Assembly (NCBI GenBank): GCA_963970005.1
Contig: CAXAMN010004002.1
Coordinates: 1,579,097-1,643,096 of the forward strand
From: Durusdinium trenchii
Lineage: Eukaryota > Sar > Dinophyceae > Suessiales > Symbiodiniaceae
Direction: 5' to 3'
Length of the DNA: 64,000 nt
In this document: in pieces, positions 58,840 through 64,000 of the stretch
Numbering within the stretch: position 1 is the first letter of the stretch
How the letters are laid out: each line of letters begins with the position of its first letter
Notes under the pieces: generated by a model
Database searches by the model: none
What the model saw: only the letters and a program-made list of their open reading frames with translations
What the model was told of the DNA's origin: nothing
Made by a program: the position numbers and the translations under genes

Positions 58840-59091
58840 AGGCCCACATGAAGGCGGAGGTGGCGGTGGGACTTTCTTGGGTGCAGGGTCACTGGTGGGT
58901 GGAGGTGGCGGTGGGACTCCCTCCGTCCGGATCCAAGGCTGGCAGGCCAAGGACACCGATGCATCGCCGAAGGACACGCTGAACGCGGCGTCGGCGCCCT
59001 TCGTGCCACGGGCGCGGATCCGTGAACATCGGGTAGTGGGCCTGATTACAGAGTGGAGGGGATACATGGGCAACTTGATTGAAGTGCGATC
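58840..59091 (+). CDS. Exon with Gly-rich repeat and cold-shock-like segment
   Basis: After a CATGGCAG acceptor the frame encodes two copies of a Gly-run repeat (GGGGGGTFLGAGSLV, then GGGGGGTPSV), a linker, and RVVGLITEWRGYMGNLIE before a GTGCGA donor. The last segment resembles the first strands of a cold-shock domain (G-x-V-x-x-W-x-x-x-x-G-x-I). Gly-rich plus cold-shock domains are typical of RNA-binding proteins. The match is short and the remaining strands would lie on other exons. Confidence 0.4.
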
Positions 59092-59443
59092 GTGAGTTGG
59101 ACTGGGGGGGTGGGAAGATGGTGATTGGATGGGGTGCGGTGAGGTGGTTTGAGTGGTCATTCTGCGGTCTTCTGTGTCTCATTTCCCAAGGACTAAGTAT
59201 ACGTATAGCTCTTAGCCCTTGTTCGGAGCTGGTAGGTCTGAACAAGGTGGGGCAGTTGGCTGGGCCAAGAAGTCCCATAAGTATCCATAAGTCGTGCATC
59301 TTCTTTTGACCGATCGGATGGATTCTGACATGGCTGCAGGTGCTTATACTGAATGGCCGCCTGAGAGGGACCCTTCATTGAAACCTCAAGAAGGGCGGAA
59401 CCTGCATGTGTGTGTTTTCGTGGTCCCAATTTTATATATACCA

Positions 59444-59545
59444 CCCAGACACTCCATGGGACTGCCATATATGCCTATATACATTGCGGTGGTTTGGGGG
59501 GTCAATTGATCGGCATATATGGCAGTCCCATGGGTCGTGTTTGGG
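59444..59545. mobile_element. Short inverted-repeat element, family A copy 5
   Basis: CCCAGACACTCCATGGGACT opens the left arm, and CCATGGGTCGTGTTTGGG closes the right. The loop TCAATTGATCGGCATATATG is shared with copy 4, only 0.75 kb away. Confidence 0.85.
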
Positions 59546-60314
59546 CCAGCTACTGGTGGCTGACCCGGTTCTATGAAATTCTTGGACTTGTCCATGAGGC
59601 TGGATTCAGCCATTGGCGAAGATAGAGCACGAGTTGGCGGGAAGGCACTGGGGTCTTCTCTATGTGAATCAAAGCGATGTGAAGTCTGTTGATGGCCTTG
59701 TGCCATGGATGAAGCTCGGTTTGGCTGTCTAAGCCGGCTAAGATATGCTATAACTACCAACTCATATCACAATTTTAATGGTTATATATATATTATTATA
59801 TATGTTGTTTGAGTTGGCTGGGGGGAATGCAATTAATTTATAAGGTAGATCATCCAAACATCAAATGAACTGGAGCACAACTTAGATCGATGGAGTATAC
59901 TTGATGAGCAGCGGATACGTCAGTCTTTCCTTCCCATTCTATGGGAGCACGTGCTCATCGTCGGCGGCGAAAGACGCACGAGCCGGATGGCACGATCCGG
60001 ATAGCATGTTCCGATGGCGTTTCTGCGTCTTTCCACACTCCCTATAGGCCGCGCTCCAAGTCGTTTCGAAGTTGGGCTGGGTGGTTTTTGACCGAACCTG
60101 AGGGAGCTTTCCATCTTCCGGACCGGTTGCCTGGCGGTGATCCATCTTCCCCTCCCTTGTAACATCCGGAGCTTTCTTTCCTGGTTTGGCGTATCAGGTG
60201 GTTTCATATCTGGAGAGCTCAAGGCTCCCACCACGGTTCCATTTCCCCCTCAACCCTTCGCCGAGCCGACCGGAGCGAGCGCCCGCCTGCTCAAGCGGCG
60301 ACCCGTTTCCCCAG

Positions 60315-60486
60315 GAAGGCCGGGCGCATCGTGGATTTCTACGTTTATGCCGACCCGGATGGCTTGGGTGCCGAGGAGGTGCAGGCGCTGTGGCCGCTGC
60401 GGGTGACCCTGAGCCAGGGCGAGGCGAAGACCTTGATGAAGGGGTGGAGCCCGTGGCTTGGCAGAACGGGTGGCCATGTGTTCTGA
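60315..60486 (+). CDS. Terminal exon
   Basis: After TTTCCCCAG the frame encodes AGRIVDFYVYADPDGLGAEE, then VQALWPLRVTLSQGEAKTLM, then KGWSPWLGRTGGHVF and TGA (60484-60486). It is convincing protein sequence: a mixed strand-helix pattern, with no competing frame of this quality. It starts without an ATG, as an exon would. No family recognised. Confidence 0.5.
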
Positions 60487-60489
60487 GAA

Positions 60490-62655
60490 CAACTGCCACA
60501 TGTCCCTCCTAGTGCTCATACTGTATGCTTAAAGGCTTAAAGGCAAAAATAGATCTTTGAAGCTTTGGGCTTTGGGATGCTGCAAGCTGATTGGACACCA
60601 GGGTGTGTTTCTAACAGATCCTCCCAGATCTTGGTCGCCAAAAGCCATGGCCAAGCTGGTCGCAGGCATTGGTCGGAGTACCTGACAGAGTCCGCCCCTC
60701 GGATTCTCCTGGAGGTGGTCATAGGTGGTCACAGGATACGACGACCGGTTTGGCGGTGTTTAGATGATGTGTTTTGGACATGTCCTTCCAAGCACTACAT
60801 GTTTGAGTCTGTTCGAGATGCATAGTGATTTGTCCAACACTGTTATCCTGTACAATGTGTGATTGTGAGTGAGATTTCTTTATTACTAACTGTCCTAAAG
60901 ACTAATCATTATATGAAATTGTTATACTCCTGCCCTTTGGGCTTCGCGAGGAAAAGTTTGAGCGGGTGCCGACAATCGGGGTGTCTTCCAACAGGGTGAT
61001 ACAGACCTCCCACCATCCACCCGGCTTAATCACCATCCAGTTAGATCACGAACCTTTACATACTGCATAGCTGCATACTGCTAGCTCAAACGAACAGCAT
61101 CACTTCGGCCCCGGTGGCCCAGTGGGCCGGGCGCCTTCCCTCACTATCCACCCACCTGCCACACCCCTTGATGTGGCCCAAAAGCCCCACAGATCGGGTC
61201 AAGATGCATCACTTGGTCAACGACTATAGCGGTGGACAAGGACGAGTCCTAACGTGCCAAGGACTAGCTGTCATGTGCAGCGATGGAGGTACCTTTTGCA
61301 CCCTTCATTTCACTAACATGCTCAGCTGGAGAACACGTCGTGTCAAGAGACAACATGTTGAAGCAGTTTTGCTACACGTTCCACAAGGAGTGAGGTAAAT
61401 TGGCTCATGGCTGGCCAACTGGCTTTTGTTTTTTTCGGTTCTTCTCTAGGACCTTTCCGTACCTTCTCAGATGAGAACACCTACTGGTTCAATTTGTTTT
61501 TTTGATCCCCCCTTATTCACCAGAATGCTCCAGGTCATTCCCCTTTCAACAGAATCAACTCGCAGCTTGTTTGACAGGATGGCTTTCGTTTCGATCAGCA
61601 CATGTTCCAAATACACAGAGTGCTTGGAATGGCAGGAGTGTTTCTCTTCCAACGGCTTCTATGTCTAATGATGAGTCTAATGTATTAGATATTTTTACAG
61701 AAGGGTTTATTCATGGTGAAGCCCGTAGAAACGCGCGTTCTTGTGAGGGTAGTGATATGAAAGCATTAAAACAGTTCATCAAAAATAATGTAACAACAAA
61801 AAACAATGTCCCCTGTCCAGTCTCTCCTCAGTCCCTCTCCATGCGTCTCAACTTTTTTGTTTTGGCTGGTCTGCCCAAAAGTGCAAAAGTTCAGATCTGT
61901 TTTATACGGCGTTGTTTGATCTGAATCAAAGTAGAATTAAAGTAGAAATAAAAGACAATTGGAATGGACTTACGTAGGATTTAGTTCAAAATAGAATTAA
62001 CAATAACTGTGATGTTGAATTCAATTGGAATTAGGTCATTTCGGATTTGCAATCATTTGCCATTTGACTCGGATGTACTTCACTAAACTGCATTCAATGA
62101 GAGCAACGCAACTCACAACATGACTAAAAGCAAGAACTATGGTTGTTGCATGGAATTAGATTACACCTGATCTTATGGAGTTATGACTTCTTTAGCACAT
62201 AGTTGAATGAACATATATGCTTACCAGCTGCAACAATAGAGCCACACTTTCACAATCCCATCAATGTCATGTCACTTGCAAAAAGAGCAAGACCTTGCAA
62301 AATCACAACTTTCACAACCCCACCCCGCCCCCATGACTACCCGCCCTCTCTCTCTATATATATAGATATACAGTAAATAGATATCACAGCTGGCTGAAGC
62401 ACATCTATCCCCACTTCATAGTCCGACAAGCGATCCATAATTTGTTGGATCGGTAAAGAGTTTCTTTGGCATGTAAGGAGTACTACACTTCCCAGCACCT
62501 GGGCGTCCTCGTCCGGAAATACTCCTGGCCTTTGCCCTTCGTGGTCTTGGAGCTTTGGGGTTTGCAAGAAGAGCTGGCGCAAGCAGCAGAGCACTGTAGC
62601 TCCCAAGGTGCGGGGAAGGTGGTGATGGATGTGGATGGCTCTTCAGCCTGTTTGA
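60490..62655. other. No gene supported
   Basis: About 2.2 kb. AT-rich from 61920 to 62340, ending in (CT)n(TA)n at about 62345-62372. A block at 62576-62607 (EELAQAAEHCSSQ before GTGCGG) might be part of an exon. Confidence 0.4.
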
Positions 62656-62660
62656 TTATG

Positions 62661-62760
62661 CCCTAGGGATCCACATACCTTCTCAGGAGGTACTTGGGCC
62701 CTCCAAGCCTACACAAATAGTCTCCAATCACCTTCTGAGAAGGTACTTGGATTCCTAGGG
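62661..62760. mobile_element. Short inverted-repeat element, family B copy 5
   Basis: 100 bp bounded by CCCTAGGG and CCTAGGG, the reverse complement of copy 1 at 33799 over most of its length. The shared loop is GGGCCCTCCAAGCCTACACA. Confidence 0.85.
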
Positions 62761-63545
62761 TGTGTTTGATTGGTGTTTATAACAAAGCTTGCCCTCCATT
62801 TCGCTTCAGTGGCCTTTTGTTGCGTGCCAAGTAAGGATAGGCCTGCCGGTGGGGACTAGGATGCGCTTGGGGATTGTCAGTTACCCAACAAACATGGCAG
62901 TGTGACAATCCCCTCTTTGCAGATGAATTTCTAGGAACCATTTTCCACTTCGGCTTCAGGAGGGTATCTTGTTGATGACCATCATCGACTCAGATCCCCA
63001 GCCACTCCGTGGCTCGTTCTGCCCGCAGGTAGCGGGGACCGGCGCCGGTTGGCGCTACTGCTACCTGAGACGTCAGTGCCTAAAGCAGAGCATTTGCCTG
63101 GGAAGCCGAAGGCACCGACCTGTTTGGCAGGTTCCCCGCAAAACACGCCTCAGATTTTGTATGGGAACCTGAAGCACATGGATACCTTCAATGGAATCTT
63201 GAGTGGTGAAACCATGTGGAACACCTCAGTGGTCCTACATCCCGACCCCATTGGACGGACACCCTTTGCATGCGTTTGTGCATGGAGTTACTGGCCGCTC
63301 ATGGCAAGCCAGCTGTTCCCATCTTCCGAAACCAATTGACAGGCCACTGGACTCCAAGCAATTTGCGCAGGAAGGTCTACAGGAGGGCACTTGTCTATGG
63401 CGGATGGATCCAATGCCTAATTGGGGATGGGTCAAAACCTGGAGTTTGGTCCACCATGTAGCTTGACCTTCCAGGTGGCTCCACCCTGGGGTCTAAACCC
63501 GCAGCTCATGATCTCCACCAGACGTTCCACCACTTTAAAGGCACC

Positions 63546-63995
63546 TCATTCAAAGCCACGGTAGGTCTCCACGCCACGGTAGGTCTCCACGCCACGGTAG
63601 GTCTCCACGCACGCAGTGCTGCAAAGCCCGCCCTGCCGGAGCTTGACCCTGGAAGCCTCGTCCAGCGAAGTCCGCGACGCGGTGATCGCCTTCTTGCGGG
63701 CGATGCAACACTGACGGTGCCGCCGGCCTATCCACGTGTGTGTGGATGGAGCTCCAGGGGCATCCAGGAGCTTCAGTTCGTGAGCGCACTTGAGATCCAA
63801 GAATTCCCAGAATGAGTCATGAGGTGACTTATATAGCGTATATAGTCCCAGTCCAGAGGCCACTGGATGAGACTCCAAAGAGGTCACGAACTGAAGGTCC
63901 TGGGAGGTTCTTCTTTTGTCCCCACCTGGACCTGGAGTAGCGGGAAGAGATGATGTGTGTGTGTGTATGTTTGCTTTTAATGTAAACCTCTTCAA
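63546..63995 (-). CDS. Possible minus-strand coding region at the right edge
   Basis: A 149-codon minus-strand frame includes KRRTSQDLQFVTSLESHPVA and KLLDAPGAPSTHTWIGRRHR, and ends with three VETYRG units. It may comprise one or more exons; a (CA)n run lies at its start (63953-63970 on plus). Unrecognised. Confidence 0.3.
   Translation of the reverse strand: MKRFTLKANIHTHTSSLPATPGPGGDKRRTSQDLQFVTSLESHPVASGLGLYTLYKSPHDSFWEFLDLKCAHELKLLDAPGAPSTHTWIGRRHRQCCIARKKAITASRTSLDEASRVKLRQGGLCSTACVETYRGVETYRGVETYRGFE
63555..63608. repeat. Three 18-bp tandem repeats
   Basis: GCCACGGTAGGTCTCCAC occurs three times in a row. On the minus strand it reads as VETYRG repeats in a frame open from about 63995 to 63546, so it may lie in a coding exon. 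Confidence 0.9.
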
Positions 63996-64000
63996 CTAGA

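Noticed and set aside
1..64000. CRISPR array
   Set aside because: Repeats here are hairpins, microsatellites or short tandems; none shows regular repeats with unique spacers.
1..64000. tRNA, rRNA or snRNA genes
   Set aside because: I found no convincing cloverleaf, B-box or rRNA core by eye. A tRNAscan-SE and Rfam search would be decisive.

Overview
The window looks like nuclear DNA of a dinoflagellate, most likely of the Symbiodiniaceae type. This is an inference. It rests on genes broken into very short exons, hairpin-forming mobile elements packed into introns and spacers, a Copia-type retroelement with lysine-rich linkers, copies of a methyltransferase-like protein family that I associate with dinoflagellates, and a 12-base match to the 3' end of the dinoflagellate spliced leader. 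There are no bacterial-type operons, and I recognise no tRNA, rRNA or CRISPR array. Two 10-N gaps (389-398, 48167-48176) both fall inside tandem repeats.

Region 1 (about 1-7,650, minus strand) holds intron-rich genes. From right to left these are: a gene of micro-exons encoding acidic peptides that ends at 4039; a gene whose short exons carry three cytosine-methyltransferase-like motifs (3433-2660); and a Lys/Glu-rich repeat protein running to the left edge. An array of the palindrome TTTCATGAAA separates the last two.

Region 2 (8,797-about 21,300, plus strand) is the centrepiece. It is a 5'-truncated Copia-type retroelement with an uninterrupted 10.5-kb frame. After the reverse transcriptase and RNase H the frame continues for about 2,400 more codons. 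These contain a methyltransferase-like block, a possible RNase III-like motif, a CCHC zinc knuckle and, at the C terminus, a recognisable Tpt1/KptA RNA 2'-phosphotransferase domain with its Arg-His-Arg-Arg residues in place. A second frame, overlapping by 110 nt, encodes a zinc-ribbon protein. A purine-rich tract and a TGT start of a 3' LTR follow.

Region 3 (about 22-64 kb) looks like a gene desert but holds scattered short plus-strand exons with GT-AG-like borders. They include a TauD/TfdA-type dioxygenase (22.1-25.9 kb), an exon with a J-domain-like HPD motif (28.2 kb), several charged helical exons (26.4-47.4 kb), and exons at 52.1, 58.9 and 60.3 kb. I cannot assign them to transcripts. 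Between them lie at least three multi-copy families of short inverted-repeat elements (A, B and C below), several single hairpins, and microsatellites.

Exon borders here are read by eye from frame, codon content and splice-like dinucleotides. Treat them as approximate unless phase agreement is stated.
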